NCBI RefSeq assembly: GCF_021390395.1
Contig: NZ_JAJUWT010000037.1
Span: 1-64,000, forward strand
Reading direction: 5' to 3'
From: Saccharothrix sp. S26
GTDB taxonomy: Bacteria; Actinomycetota; Actinomycetes; Mycobacteriales; Pseudonocardiaceae
DNA length: 64,000 nucleotides
The translations under genes were made by a program, and so were the position numbers. Under the pieces are notes generated by a model, which saw only the letters and a list, made by a program, of their open reading frames with translations, made no database searches and was not told where the DNA came from. Positions 17,120-25,486 of the stretch are shown piece by piece (the first letter of the stretch is position 1; every line of letters starts with the position of its first letter).

Positions 17120-18592
17120 TCACCTCCGCAACCGCTCGGCGGCGAGCCTGCCCGAGATGAGCACCGGCGGGATGCCGACGCCCGGGGTGGTGCCGCTGCC
17201 CGCCAGCACGACGTTGCCCTCGCGCGACGGCAGGTTGCGCGGTCGGAACGGACCGGTCTGGGCGAGCGTGTGGGCCACCGAGAACGGGGTGCCCGCCGCC
17301 TGGCCCGACCGGGCCCAGTCGTCCGGCGTCACGACGGACAGCACGTCGACGCCCGGGTCGAGCAGCTTGCGCGCGACGAGTTCGCCGACGACCTCCTCGG
17401 CGTAGCGGGGGCCGACCACGTCCCACCGGATCGGCGCGACGTCCAGGTTCGGGCACGGCGCGAGCACGTACTGGAGGTGCCGACCTCGGGGAGCGAGCCG
17501 GGGATCGGTGAGGGTCGGGGTGGTCAGCAGCAGGGACGGGTCGCTCATGAGCGTGCCCCGGCGGATGATCTCGTCGAACGTGCGCTCCCACGCCCCGCCG
17601 AAGGAGATGGTGTGGTGGCCCAGCCCGGCCACCACGCGCGGTGCGCTGAGGTGCACCACCACCGCCGACGGCGACCACCGCAGCGGACGCGGCCGCCGCG
17701 GTGCTCCCCCCAGCAGGCGCGCGCTCTGCGCCGGACCCGTGGCGAGCACGGCCGCGTCGCACGGGAAGCGGTCGGTCGCGGTGCGGACGGCGACCACCCG
17801 CGAGCCGGCGCGGTCGAGCCGGACCACCTCGGCGTCGTAGTGGAACCGCACGCCCGCCACCGTCGCGGCGTCCGCGAGCGCCCGGGGCACCGCGCGCATG
17901 CCGCCGCGCGGGAACCACACCCCGGCGACGGTGTCCATGTAGGCGATCACGGCGTAGGCGGCGAGCGCGTCGGCGGGCGACACCCCGGCGTACAGGGCCT
18001 GGAACGTGAACACGCGCCGCAGGCGGTCGTCGCGCAGGAACCGGCCGACCGCCCGGGACAGCGAGCCGAAGCCGCCGAGCCGCGCGAGCGCGACCAGGTC
18101 CCGGCCGAGCAGGTCCAGCGGCGAGTCGAAGCTCGAGCCGATGAACCGGTCCCGTTCGACCTCGTGCAGCCGGGTGAGCCAGGCGCGCAGCGCGAGGTAG
18201 CCGTCGGCTTCCCGGTCGCCCGCGAACCCGGCGACCTCCCGTGCCATCGCGGCGGCGTCGGTGTGCACGTCGAGGCCGCTGCCGTCGGCGAACTCGGCGC
18301 GGTAGGCCGGGTGCAGCGGCACGAGGTCGAGGTGGTCGGCGAGCCGCGCGCCCACCGCCGCGAACGCCTCGTCCAGCAGTTCCGGCATGGTCAGCACGGT
18401 CGGCCCGGTGTCGACGAGGTGCCCGGCGACGTCGAGCCTGCCCGCCAGGCCGCCGGGGTGGCCGGCCCGCTCCAGCACCGTCACCTCGTGCCCGGCTCCG
18501 CGCAGGTGCAGGGCGGCGGACAGACCGGCCAACCCCGCGCCGACCACGACCACCGAGTCGGTCCGGCCTCGCACCACACGTGCCACGGTCAT
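17120..18592 (-). CDS. crtI: Phytoene desaturase
   Basis: A 490-aa FAD-dependent amine-oxidase-fold enzyme that desaturates phytoene to lycopene. The dinucleotide-binding motif [17 protein letters not shown] is near residue 14. The C-terminal signature ([17 protein letters not shown]) is the hallmark of carotenoid desaturases. It starts 11 bp after crtE on the same strand, so both share the promoter upstream of crtE. Some relatives act as dehydrosqualene desaturases; the adjacent crtE and crtB favour phytoene as substrate. Likely membrane-associated. Confidence 0.9.
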   Translation of the reverse strand: MTVARVVRGRTDSVVVVGAGLAGLSAALHLRGAGHEVTVLERAGHPGGLAGRLDVAGHLVDTGPTVLTMPELLDEAFAAVGARLADHLDLVPLHPAYRAEFADGSGLDVHTDAAAMAREVAGFAGDREADGYLALRAWLTRLHEVERDRFIGSSFDSPLDLLGRDLVALARLGGFGSLSRAVGRFLRDDRLRRVFTFQALYAGVSPADALAAYAVIAYMDTVAGVWFPRGGMRAVPRALADAATVAGVRFHYDAEVVRLDRAGSRVVAVRTATDRFPCDAAVLATGPAQSARLLGGAPRRPRPLRWSPSAVVVHLSAPRVVAGLGHHTISFGGAWERTFDEIIRRGTLMSDPSLLLTTPTLTDPRLAPRGRHLQYVLAPCPNLDVAPIRWDVVGPRYAEEVVGELVARKLLDPGVDVLSVVTPDDWARSGQAAGTPFSVAHTLAQTGPFRPRNLPSREGNVVLAGSGTTPGVGIPPVLISGRLAAERLRR

Positions 18593-18603
18593 CCCCTCGT
18601 CGG

Positions 18604-19710
18604 TCAGTCGCGGCGGTGGACGGCCCTGGCCGCCAACCGCTCCAGGTTCTCGCGGGCGACCTCGTCGACGTCCGCGCGGTCCAGCGCGGCGAGACCGCTC
18701 GCGGTCAGCGCGTCGATGTGCCGCTCGACGGCCTCGACCGCGCCGAGCCCGACCAGCAGCGCCCGCACGGCGGCGACCGCCTCGTCCGTGACCGGCACGC
18801 CGGTGAAGCACTGCCGCAGCACCCGCTGCGCGGCGTGGTCGCCCGCCGCGGTGGCGCGGGCCATCGCGATGGCCATCAGCGGGGTCCGCTTGCCCTCGCG
18901 CAGGTCCCCGCCGACGGGCTTGCCGGTCACCTCGCCGTCGCCGAACACCCCGATCAGGTCGTCGCGCAGCTGGAACGCCACCCCGACGTCACGGCCGAAC
19001 GCCCGCAGGCACTCGACCACGTCGGCCGGCGCGCCGGCGAGCGCCGCGCCCAGGTGCAGCGGGCGTTCGACGGTGTACGCGGCGGTCTTGAGCGCCGCGA
19101 CGCGCAACGCGCCTTCCATCGACCCGTCCCGGCGCGCGGTCGCGAGCAGGTCCAAGTGCTGGCCCGCCATCATCTCCGTCCGCATCTCCTGCCACGGCCC
19201 CCATGCGCGGCGCAGGGCGGCGGCGGGCAACCCGGCCGTGACGAGCGCGTCGTCGGCCCACGCCAGGGCGAGGTCGCCGACCAGGATCGCGGCGCAGTCG
19301 CCGTGGTGGCGGGCGCTGCCGGACCACCGGTGCCGCCGGTGCCGCGCGGCGAACACCTCGTGCACGGCCTGCCTGCCGCGCCGGGTCGCCGAACGGTCCA
19401 TCACGTCGTCGTGGACCAAAGCGCAGCACTGGAGCAGTTCCAACGACACCAGTGCCCGCACGGTGGCTTCCGCCGCGTCACCGCTCGCCGCACCGCCCGC
19501 CGCGCGCCAGCCCCACCACGCGAACGCGGGTCGCAGGCGCTTGCCTCCCGCCAGGACCAGCGCACACACCTCGCCGGCGAGGTCCCGCGCGGCCTCCACG
19601 TCCGGCCGGGTGCGGAGGAAGCGGTCCAGCGCGACGCCGAACCGCGCCGGGAAGTCCTCGTTGGCCGGGGGACCGGGTGCGCCGGTGTCCGCGTCTGCCA
19701 ACAGCGACAT
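18604..19710 (-). CDS. crtE: Geranylgeranyl diphosphate synthase
   Basis: A 368-aa all-helical prenyltransferase that supplies C20 GGPP for carotenoids. The first Asp-rich motif DDVMD is at residues 101-105 and the second, DDLIGVFGD, at about 250-258. The GGKRLRP motif, typical of trans-prenyl synthases, is at 55-61. The ATG has GAGGGGG upstream. It is first gene of the crtE-crtI operon and divergent from crtB. Chain length specificity is inferred from context. Confidence 0.9.
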   Translation of the reverse strand: MSLLADADTGAPGPPANEDFPARFGVALDRFLRTRPDVEAARDLAGEVCALVLAGGKRLRPAFAWWGWRAAGGAASGDAAEATVRALVSLELLQCCALVHDDVMDRSATRRGRQAVHEVFAARHRRHRWSGSARHHGDCAAILVGDLALAWADDALVTAGLPAAALRRAWGPWQEMRTEMMAGQHLDLLATARRDGSMEGALRVAALKTAAYTVERPLHLGAALAGAPADVVECLRAFGRDVGVAFQLRDDLIGVFGDGEVTGKPVGGDLREGKRTPLMAIAMARATAAGDHAAQRVLRQCFTGVPVTDEAVAAVRALLVGLGAVEAVERHIDALTASGLAALDRADVDEVARENLERLAARAVHRRD

Positions 19711-19749
19711 CGTCGCCCCCTCGCCTGTCGTCGGACTTCGGTGGTTCGA

Positions 19750-19784
19750 GCTAAGCAGCGCCACCAACGCCGCGCATGACGAGC
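19750..19784 (-). promoter_or_regulatory. Candidate crtE promoter (shared carotenoid motif)
   Basis: On the minus strand GCTCGTCATGCGCG is followed after 14 bases by GCTTAGC. The same pattern and spacing occurs before crtB and crtYc, suggesting a dedicated sigma factor or activator for the carotenoid genes. Confidence 0.5.
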
Positions 19785-19787
19785 GGC

Positions 19788-19821
19788 GCTGGTCGTGCGG
19801 AGCCCGGCGGGCCGACTTAGC
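19788..19821 (+). promoter_or_regulatory. Candidate crtB promoter (shared carotenoid motif)
   Basis: GCTGGTCGTGCGGA, a 14-base spacer and CTTAGC precede crtB by 37 bases. The arrangement matches the crtE and crtYc copies. Together with the crtE site it forms a partly symmetric divergent promoter (GCTAAG facing CTTAGC). Confidence 0.5.
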
Positions 19822-19858
19822 GTGGGCGCAGTGCCACCGCCGGAAGGAACCACAGAGC

Positions 19859-20782
19859 ATGTCCGCTGATCGGGAAATGGACGCCGCGGGCATCACCGGG
19901 CCGCTGCGCGAGGCGTACCGGCGGTGTCGCGCGCTGAACGCCGAACACGGCCGCACCTACTACCTCGCGACGAGGATGCTCAGCCCGGAGCAACGGCCCG
20001 CGGTGCACGCGCTGTACGGGTTCGCCCGCTGGGTCGACGACATCGTGGACGACCTGCGCGACGGACCGGAGCGCAAGGCGGAACGGCTCGCGGCCGTCGA
20101 GGTCGCCCTCGCGTCCGCGATGGACCGGCGCACCAGCTCCGACGCCGTCCTGAGCGCGTTGCTGGACACCCTGCGGCGCTACGACATCCCCGACACCCAC
20201 ATCCGCGACTTCATGGCGTCGATGCGGATGGACCTGACCGTCACCGACTACGCGACGCGCGCCGAACTGCTGAGGTACGTGCACGGTTCGGCGGCCGTCA
20301 TCGGCTTGCAGGTGCTGCCCGTGCTGGGCACAGTCGTGCCGCGGCGGGACGCGGAGCCGGCCGCCGCCGCGCTCGGCATCGCCTTCCAGCTCACCAACTT
20401 CCTGCGCGACGTGGGCGAGGACCTCGACCGCGGCCGGGTGTACCTGCCCGCCGACGAGCTGGCCGCGTTCGGCGTGGACCGGGACCGGCTGGTGTGGGCG
20501 CGGGCCGCGGGGCGGGCGGACGACCGGATCGGTGCGGCGCTGCGCGACCAGGTCGGCCTGGCCCGCCGCGAGTACGCCCGCGCCCGGCCGGGCATCGCGA
20601 TGCTCGCGCCGCGATCGCGGCCGTGCGTCGCCACCGCCTACCGGCTCTACGGCCGGATCCTCGACCTGGTCGAGGAAGCGGGCTGCGACGTGCTGTCCCG
20701 GCGCGTCGCGGTGTCGGGCGGCAGGCGGCTCGCCGTCGCGCTGCCCGCCTTCGCCAGGGCCGTGCTCGCCCGCGCGGCCTGA
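19859..20782 (+). CDS. crtB: Phytoene synthase
   Basis: A 307-aa squalene/phytoene synthase-family protein that joins two GGPP molecules. The first Asp-rich site (WVDDIVDD, Asp60-Asp65) and the second ([18 protein letters not shown]) are intact, as is the early YYLATRMLS motif. GGAAGGAA lies about 9 bases before the ATG. It is the first gene of a rightward operon with the Rieske protein 16 bp downstream. Confidence 0.92.
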   Translation: MSADREMDAAGITGPLREAYRRCRALNAEHGRTYYLATRMLSPEQRPAVHALYGFARWVDDIVDDLRDGPERKAERLAAVEVALASAMDRRTSSDAVLSALLDTLRRYDIPDTHIRDFMASMRMDLTVTDYATRAELLRYVHGSAAVIGLQVLPVLGTVVPRRDAEPAAAALGIAFQLTNFLRDVGEDLDRGRVYLPADELAAFGVDRDRLVWARAAGRADDRIGAALRDQVGLARREYARARPGIAMLAPRSRPCVATAYRLYGRILDLVEEAGCDVLSRRVAVSGGRRLAVALPAFARAVLARAA

Positions 20783-20798
20783 CCACGACAGGAGAGAC

Positions 20799-21761
20799 AT
20801 GCCGAACCGCTTGCCGCTGCGCACGTTCACCAGCCCTGCCTGGCCTCGGCAGGAGCCGACGTGGCGCGAGGCGAAACCCGCGCTCATCGAGGCGGTGCTG
20901 AAACGCGCGACCGCCAAGCCGTCGGGCAACTGGTTCGTGGTCGGCGCGAGCCGCGACGTGGTGCGCGGCAAGGCGTCGGGCCGCACGGTCGCCGGTCGCG
21001 AGGTGGTGCTGTGGCGTGGGCCGGGTGGCGTGCTCAGGGCCGGTCCCGGCGCGTGCCCGCACCTCGGCGCGCCGTTGTGCGACGGCGCGGTCGCCGACGG
21101 CAGGCTGGTCTGCCGCTGGCACGGGCTCGCGCTGGGCGGTGGGAGGTTCGGGTCGTGGAGCCCGTTGCCCGCGCATGACGACGGCGTGCTGGTGTGGGTG
21201 CGCCTGGACGACGTGGGCGGCGAGGAGCCGCTGCCCGCGCCGGTGCTGCCCGCGCGGCCACCGGCGGGCTCGCTGGACGCGGTCGCGACGGTGGTCGGTC
21301 GGTGCGAGCCCGAGGACGTGATCGCGAACCGGCTCGACCCGTGGCACGGCGCGTGGTTCCACCCGTACTCGTTCGCGAACCTGCGGGTGCTCCGGACGCC
21401 CACCGAGGAGGAGGACCGGTTCCTGGTCGAGGTGACGTTCCGGGTGGCGGGCCGGTTGGGCGTGCCGGTCACCGCCGAGTTCGCCTGCCCGGAGCCGCGG
21501 ACGGTGGTCATGCGCATCGTGGCCGGCGAGGGGGAGGGCAGCGTGGTCGAGACGCACGCCACGCCGCTGGGCAGTGGGCGGACGGCGGTCGTCGAGGCCG
21601 TCGTCGCGCAGTCCGATCGCCGTGGCTTCGCGCTGGCCAGGGCGTTGGCCCCGCTGATCCGGCCGGTGCTGCGCCAGGCCGCCACGCGGTTGTGGCGTGA
21701 CGACCTGGCCTACGCCGAGCGCCGGTACGCGCTTCGGTCGAAGGGCGCTTTCCCCGGCTGA
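20799..21761 (+). CDS. Rieske [2Fe-2S] protein with DUF5914-like C-terminus
   Basis: A 320-aa putative oxygenase-like protein. The Rieske ligands are clear: Cys86-x-His88 (CPHLGAPLC) and Cys105-x-x-His108 (CRWHG). The long C-terminal region corresponds to the DUF5914 domain that I associate with actinobacterial carotenoid loci. A mononuclear-iron 2-His-carboxylate site is not obvious, but NRLDPWHGAWFHPYSF offers two His. It could hydroxylate or ketolate the carotenoid end product. AGGAGAG precedes the ATG, and the gene is coupled to crtB in an operon. Substrate unknown. Confidence 0.8.
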   Translation: MPNRLPLRTFTSPAWPRQEPTWREAKPALIEAVLKRATAKPSGNWFVVGASRDVVRGKASGRTVAGREVVLWRGPGGVLRAGPGACPHLGAPLCDGAVADGRLVCRWHGLALGGGRFGSWSPLPAHDDGVLVWVRLDDVGGEEPLPAPVLPARPPAGSLDAVATVVGRCEPEDVIANRLDPWHGAWFHPYSFANLRVLRTPTEEEDRFLVEVTFRVAGRLGVPVTAEFACPEPRTVVMRIVAGEGEGSVVETHATPLGSGRTAVVEAVVAQSDRRGFALARALAPLIRPVLRQAATRLWRDDLAYAERRYALRSKGAFPG

Positions 21762-21772
21762 GCATCGTCAAC

Positions 21773-21801
21773 TTGCATCGGTTCTGAGTCGATTTTAAGG
21801 T
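21773..21801 (+). promoter_or_regulatory. Candidate housekeeping-type promoter for the WhiB-like gene
   Basis: TTGCAT, 17 bases and TAAGGT lie in an AT-richer stretch 40-70 bp before the WhiB-like start. The regulator pair could therefore be transcribed independently of crtB. Confidence 0.45.
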
Positions 21802-21841
21802 GGAGTCCGTCACCGAAGTCGACTCGCAGAGGACGTGCGCC

Positions 21842-22126
21842 ATGCCCGAGCTCTCCCGCCTGCCTCGCCCGGTCTCCGAGTCGTGGGACTGGCAGCTGTC
21901 CGGCCTGTGCCGCGGCATGGACAGCACCTACTTCTTCCACACGCCCAACGAGCGCGGTGCCGCGCGCGAGCGGCGGGAGGCGATGGCGAAGGCCATCTGC
22001 CGTCGGTGCCCCGTCATGCGGCAGTGCCGCGAGCACGCGCTGGAGGTGCACGAGACGTTCGGCATCTGGGGTGGCCTCGGCGAGAGCGAGCTGCGGGCTA
22101 TGCTCTCCGAACGCGCCAGGAAGTGA
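21842..22126 (+). CDS. WhiB-like [4Fe-4S] regulator (WhiB3/WhiD type)
   Basis: A 94-aa iron-sulfur transcription factor. The four cluster ligands are Cys23, Cys53, Cys56 and Cys62 (CRRCPVMRQC), followed by the Gly/Trp turn FGIWGGLGESE and a basic tail. The stretch DWQLSGLCRGMDSTYFF closely resembles M. tuberculosis WhiB3 and Streptomyces WhiD. AGAGGA precedes the chosen ATG; a GTG 42 bases upstream is possible. It sits in a carotenoid locus and overlaps or abuts the LitR-like regulator, so redox or oxygen control of pigment genes is plausible but inferred. Confidence 0.88.
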   Translation: MPELSRLPRPVSESWDWQLSGLCRGMDSTYFFHTPNERGAARERREAMAKAICRRCPVMRQCREHALEVHETFGIWGGLGESELRAMLSERARK

Positions 22127-22137
22127 GCCCGGAGTCG

Positions 22138-23004
22138 ATGAGCTGGACACCCCGCGCGGTCGCGGCGATGCTCGGCATCTCGCCCACCACGCTGCGCACG
22201 TGGGACCAGCGCTACGGGCTGGGGCCGACCGGTCGCACGGCGGGCGGCCACCGCCGCTACCGCGACGACGAGGTCGAGCGGCTGCGGCGCATGGTCGCGC
22301 TGACCGCGCAGGGCGTGGCGCCGGCCGAGGCCGCCCGACAGTCGGTCGAGCCCGCGCCGGACCTCCCGCGACGGCTCGGGCAGGCGCTGACGCCGGACGC
22401 CGCGCGGTCCTCCCGGCGTGGTTTCCTCGCCGCCGCCGACCGGCTCGACGAGCCGCGGGTGCGCCGGCTCGCCACCGACCTCATCACCCGTCACGGCGTC
22501 GTGGCGGCGTGGCAGTCGGTGCTCGGGCCGTTCCTGGTCGAGTTGGGCGACCGGGTTGCCCGGCGCGGCACGGGCGTGGAGGTGGAGCACCTGGCCAGCG
22601 CCGGGCTGCTGCACGCGCTGCGCTCGGTGCCGTACCCGGAGGGCGGTGGCGCGCTGGCCGCGTTGCTGTCGTGCGCGCCGGACGAGCAGCACACGTTGGC
22701 GCTCGAAGCCCTGGGCGCCGCACTGTCCGAAGAGGACTGCCGGTGGCGCGGCCTCGGCGCGCGGGTGCCCGCGGTGGCGCTGTGCGACGCGCTGGAACGG
22801 CTGCGGCCCGCCGTGACCGTGATCTGGGCCCACCGCGCCGACCTCGCCGCCGCCGTGCCGGTCGAGGAGCTGCACCGGCGCGCCGACGCGGTGGTGGTGG
22901 CCGCCGGACCGGGCTGGGCCGGGCTCCCGCTGCCCGACTCCGTGCGGCGGCCCGCGACGCTGGCCGACGCCGTGCGACTGGTCGTGGACCAGGTCCGGGT
23001 CTAG
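22138..23004 (+). CDS. MerR-family LitR/CarH-like regulator with altered B12 site
   Basis: A 288-aa regulator: N-terminal MerR helix-turn-helix (residues 3-65, TPRAVAAMLGISPTTLRTWDQRYGLGP) and a C-terminal region like the two-part B12-binding module of CarH/LitR. The upper motif W-x9-EH is present as V140-x9-E150-H151, so the Trp that packs on B12 is lost. The lower-ligand motif reads EQHTLA with His185 kept. It may bind cobalamin weakly, sense something else, or have lost light sensing. A GTG at 22123 overlaps the WhiB stop and is an alternative start. It probably represses or activates the crt promoters. Confidence 0.8.
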   Translation: MSWTPRAVAAMLGISPTTLRTWDQRYGLGPTGRTAGGHRRYRDDEVERLRRMVALTAQGVAPAEAARQSVEPAPDLPRRLGQALTPDAARSSRRGFLAAADRLDEPRVRRLATDLITRHGVVAAWQSVLGPFLVELGDRVARRGTGVEVEHLASAGLLHALRSVPYPEGGGALAALLSCAPDEQHTLALEALGAALSEEDCRWRGLGARVPAVALCDALERLRPAVTVIWAHRADLAAAVPVEELHRRADAVVVAAGPGWAGLPLPDSVRRPATLADAVRLVVDQVRV

Positions 23005-24527
23005 GGCGTGCGACCCCACCGGCGGGCGGCGGCGCGCAAGAGCGGTGCCCGGCCCGCGGTCGGCACGGACCACAGGTCGGTCCCGGCCACACCCCACCGG
23101 CTCAGCAGCCGGTTCGCCGCGGCGAACCCCGTGGTCGCGGCGCGTTCCATCAGCGCGACGGGCAGGTCCACCCGCACCAGGTCGCCCGCCAGCACGAGGA
23201 AGTCGTCCGGGGTGCGCACGGTCGGTCGGTGGTCGAACCCGCCCGCCGGGAACAACGGGCAGTCGGCGCGCAACTCGTGGCGCTCGTCCACCACACCGGC
23301 CCGCTTGGTCTCGGGGTAGACCTCGGTGAGCTGTTCCCACAGCCGCGCGCGGGCGTCGGGCTCGTCGGACGGCAGCGCGTACCCGTGCAGCTCCACCACC
23401 GAACCGCCGGTGCGCGCGGCCCACGCCCGCGCCTCGTGCTCGTAGTGGTTCAGCACCGTCACGTTGTCCAGCAGGCCGTACCCGCTGGTGCCGAGGAAAC
23501 CCGGCCGGTCCGGGTCCACCGGCCGGTCCAACCAGTACCGCGACACCAGGAACGGCGGCGCGGTGCGCAGGTCGGCGATCCGCCCGCGCCACGCCGCGTC
23601 GCCCAAGCGCGGTGACGCGCCCACGAGCCGGCGCAGACCGGGCACGTCGGCGGCCAGCACGACGGCGTCCGCGTCGAGCACGTCACCGGCCACGTCCACC
23701 GCGAACCGCTTGGCCCCACCGGGAGCCACCGACCGCACCTCGACGCCCCGGCGCACGACGGCGCCCAGCTCGGCGAGGTGACGGGCCAGCGGCTCCCACA
23801 GGCCGTGCGGGAACGGGTCGGCGGCCACGTCGAACAGCAGCCCCTCGGCCGAGCCGAGGAAGTAGATGTGGAACATCAGCGCCAGCTCGGCCGCCGACAT
23901 GCGGCTCGGGTGGGCGAAGAAGCTGCGGGAGAACACCTCGAACGCCAGCGCGTGCGCGGGCCGGGGGAAGCGGATCCGCTCCAGGTACGCGGCCGCGTCG
24001 AGGTGGTCCAGTTCCCGGTAGACGCGCGGCACGGACACGTCCAGCAGCGGCAGCGCGGCCCGCGCGTCCACCGAGGGCAGGTCGGCCCAGCGGAACGTCG
24101 GGCTGCGGCGCAGGAAGGCCAGCGCGTTCCACGGCAGCGCCGTGGGCAGCCCGGCGAACCCGTCCCGGTGGCCGTCGGTGTGCCACAGCGGGTAGTCCGG
24201 CAGGCCGACCAGGGCCGTGCCGCCGGGGTCGACGCGGCGCAGCAACGCGCGCAGGTTGTAGTACTGCCGGAAGAACGCGTGGAAACCGCGGGTCATCGTG
24301 ACGTCGCTGCCGTCGGCGAGCCGGGTCGGCCACCCGCCCACCCGGCCGCCGAGGTGGTGCTCCCGCTCGCACACCACGACCCGCGCGCCGCGTTCGGCCA
24401 GCACCGTCGCGGCCGCCAGCCCGGCGATGCCCGCGCCGACCACGGCCACGGTCGGCTCGTCCCCGTCGAACCGCGCGCGCCCGACGGGGCCGGCGATGCG
24501 CACGGCCTTGCGATCCCGAGGTTTCAC
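23001..24527 (-). CDS. crtU: Carotenoid beta-ring desaturase/methyltransferase-type FAD enzyme
   Basis: A 508-aa FAD-binding enzyme that by family converts beta-ionone rings to aromatic phi-rings, making isorenieratene from beta-carotene. The FAD motif VAVVGAGIAGLAAATVLAERGA starts near residue 27. The block TRGFHAFFRQYYNLRALLRR and the later FHIYFLGSAEGLLFDV are what I recall for actinobacterial CrtU. The GTG has AGGAG 5 bases upstream and overlaps the stop of the 91-aa gene (GTGA). It is the last gene of the crtYc-crtYd-orf-crtU operon. A different FAD isomerase role cannot be excluded. Confidence 0.8.
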   Translation of the reverse strand: MKPRDRKAVRIAGPVGRARFDGDEPTVAVVGAGIAGLAAATVLAERGARVVVCEREHHLGGRVGGWPTRLADGSDVTMTRGFHAFFRQYYNLRALLRRVDPGGTALVGLPDYPLWHTDGHRDGFAGLPTALPWNALAFLRRSPTFRWADLPSVDARAALPLLDVSVPRVYRELDHLDAAAYLERIRFPRPAHALAFEVFSRSFFAHPSRMSAAELALMFHIYFLGSAEGLLFDVAADPFPHGLWEPLARHLAELGAVVRRGVEVRSVAPGGAKRFAVDVAGDVLDADAVVLAADVPGLRRLVGASPRLGDAAWRGRIADLRTAPPFLVSRYWLDRPVDPDRPGFLGTSGYGLLDNVTVLNHYEHEARAWAARTGGSVVELHGYALPSDEPDARARLWEQLTEVYPETKRAGVVDERHELRADCPLFPAGGFDHRPTVRTPDDFLVLAGDLVRVDLPVALMERAATTGFAAANRLLSRWGVAGTDLWSVPTAGRAPLLRAAARRWGRTP

Positions 24528-24799
24528 AGGTGCTCCTGTCGTGGTGCACGGCCGGTGGACGTGTGCGTGACGCCGGAACCGTTGCGCCGCAGGCGGTCCC
24601 CGGTGAGCAGCCTCTCGACCAGCCCGCACATCGCGGTCCGGACGGCCGTGCGCACCGAGCACTCGCGCGGTACCGAGGGCGTGCCGGGGCGCGTCACGGC
24701 ACGCGCCCCGCAGTCCGGGTCGGGCAGGTCGCGCGCGAGGCAGGCGGCGAACACCGCGCCGAACGACCCCGGCACCTCAACGGCGGTCGACCGAGCCAT
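24524..24799 (-). CDS. 91-aa unknown protein coupled to crtYd and crtU
   Basis: Unrecognised small protein. The case for a real gene is architectural: its ATG lies within the end of crtYd and its TGA overlaps the crtU GTG, so it fills the gap exactly in a coupled operon. The product has four Cys residues (positions ~20, 30, 47 and 58), a hydrophobic N-terminal patch (FGAVFAACLA) and a basic middle (VRTAVRTAMCGLVERLL), with no transmembrane helix. It may be a pathway accessory protein. It could also be a fortuitous frame in GC-rich DNA. Confidence 0.45.
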   Translation of the reverse strand: MARSTAVEVPGSFGAVFAACLARDLPDPDCGARAVTRPGTPSVPRECSVRTAVRTAMCGLVERLLTGDRLRRNGSGVTHTSTGRAPRQEHL

Positions 24800-25103
24800 G
24801 CGCGCCCCTCCTCCGTTCCCACAGCAACAGCACCGCGGTCACCATCGCGAAGCCGTACAGGAAGTCCTCGACGGGGATGTCCCACGGGATGCGCACGCCG
24901 CTGATCGCCCAGTCCGCGTACAGCACGACCGGCGCGTCGAGCTTGGTCAGCCACCCGTCCACCGGCACCTGGAAGCCGAGCACGATCACCATCGTGATCC
25001 AGTAGGCGGGACGGCGGAACAGACCCGTGCGCAGCGCCAGGAGTTCCAGCAGCACCACCAGCACCGCCGCCGCCACCGCGGCGACCAGGTATTCCCTAGC
25101 CAT
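24777..25103 (-). CDS. crtYd: Lycopene cyclase subunit CrtYd
   Basis: A 108-aa integral membrane protein with about three helices. The conserved segment YADWAISGVRIPWDIPVEDFLYGF carries the acidic P-x-E-D motif of the C-half of heterodimeric lycopene beta-cyclases. Its ATG overlaps the end of crtYc by 8 bp. CrtYc and CrtYd assemble in the membrane to cyclise lycopene ends to beta-ionone rings. The C-terminal basic tail overlaps the next small gene. Confidence 0.88.
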   Translation of the reverse strand: MAREYLVAAVAAAVLVVLLELLALRTGLFRRPAYWITMVIVLGFQVPVDGWLTKLDAPVVLYADWAISGVRIPWDIPVEDFLYGFAMVTAVLLLWERRRGAHGSVDRR

Positions 25104-25410
25104 CGCGCGCCAACCGGCGGACGGCCTCGTAGGTCAGCAACGCGCACAGCGGGATGGCCACGAAGAACAGCACCTCTTCGATCGGCAGGACACCGGCCAG
25201 CACCACGCCGGTCGTGCCCTCGTGGTGGAAGCTCCAGTGCCCGCGCGCGATCGCCACCACGTCCCAGGCCACCAGCACGGCCAGCACGGGCAGCACCGCG
25301 CGGGCGACGTCGGGTGCCCGGCGGTACACGCCGCCACCGAGCCACTCCAACGGCGCGGTGACGAGCAGGCACGCGAACAACACGGCCAGGTACTCGTACT
25401 GGCTCCTCAT
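25096..25410 (-). CDS. crtYc: Lycopene cyclase subunit CrtYc
   Basis: A 104-aa membrane protein, N-half of the heterodimeric lycopene beta-cyclase. It begins MRSQYEYLAVLFACLLVTAPLE and contains GVLPIEEVLFFVAIPLCALLTYEAVR, with the conserved Pro-x-Glu-Glu motif. GGAGGTG precedes the ATG. It is first gene of the leftward operon, with a promoter-like motif shared with crtB and crtE about 35-65 bp upstream. Confidence 0.88.
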   Translation of the reverse strand: MRSQYEYLAVLFACLLVTAPLEWLGGGVYRRAPDVARAVLPVLAVLVAWDVVAIARGHWSFHHEGTTGVVLAGVLPIEEVLFFVAIPLCALLTYEAVRRLARDG

Positions 25411-25440
25411 CACACCTCCGCGCACTGGTCCCGCCTCGAC

Positions 25441-25474
25441 CGTAGGAGCGCGCGGGACGGTCCGCACGACGAGC
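25441..25474 (-). promoter_or_regulatory. Candidate crtYc promoter (shared carotenoid motif)
   Basis: On the minus strand GCTCGTCGTGCGGA, a 14-base spacer and CCTACG precede crtYc by about 30 bases. It is the third copy of the pattern seen in front of crtE and crtB. Confidence 0.5.
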
Positions 25475-25486
25475 GGGCTCGGCGGC

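Noticed and set aside
23778-25361. 527-codon plus-strand frame over crtU and crtYc/crtYd
   Set aside because: Antisense to genes with clear motifs; low-complexity translation.
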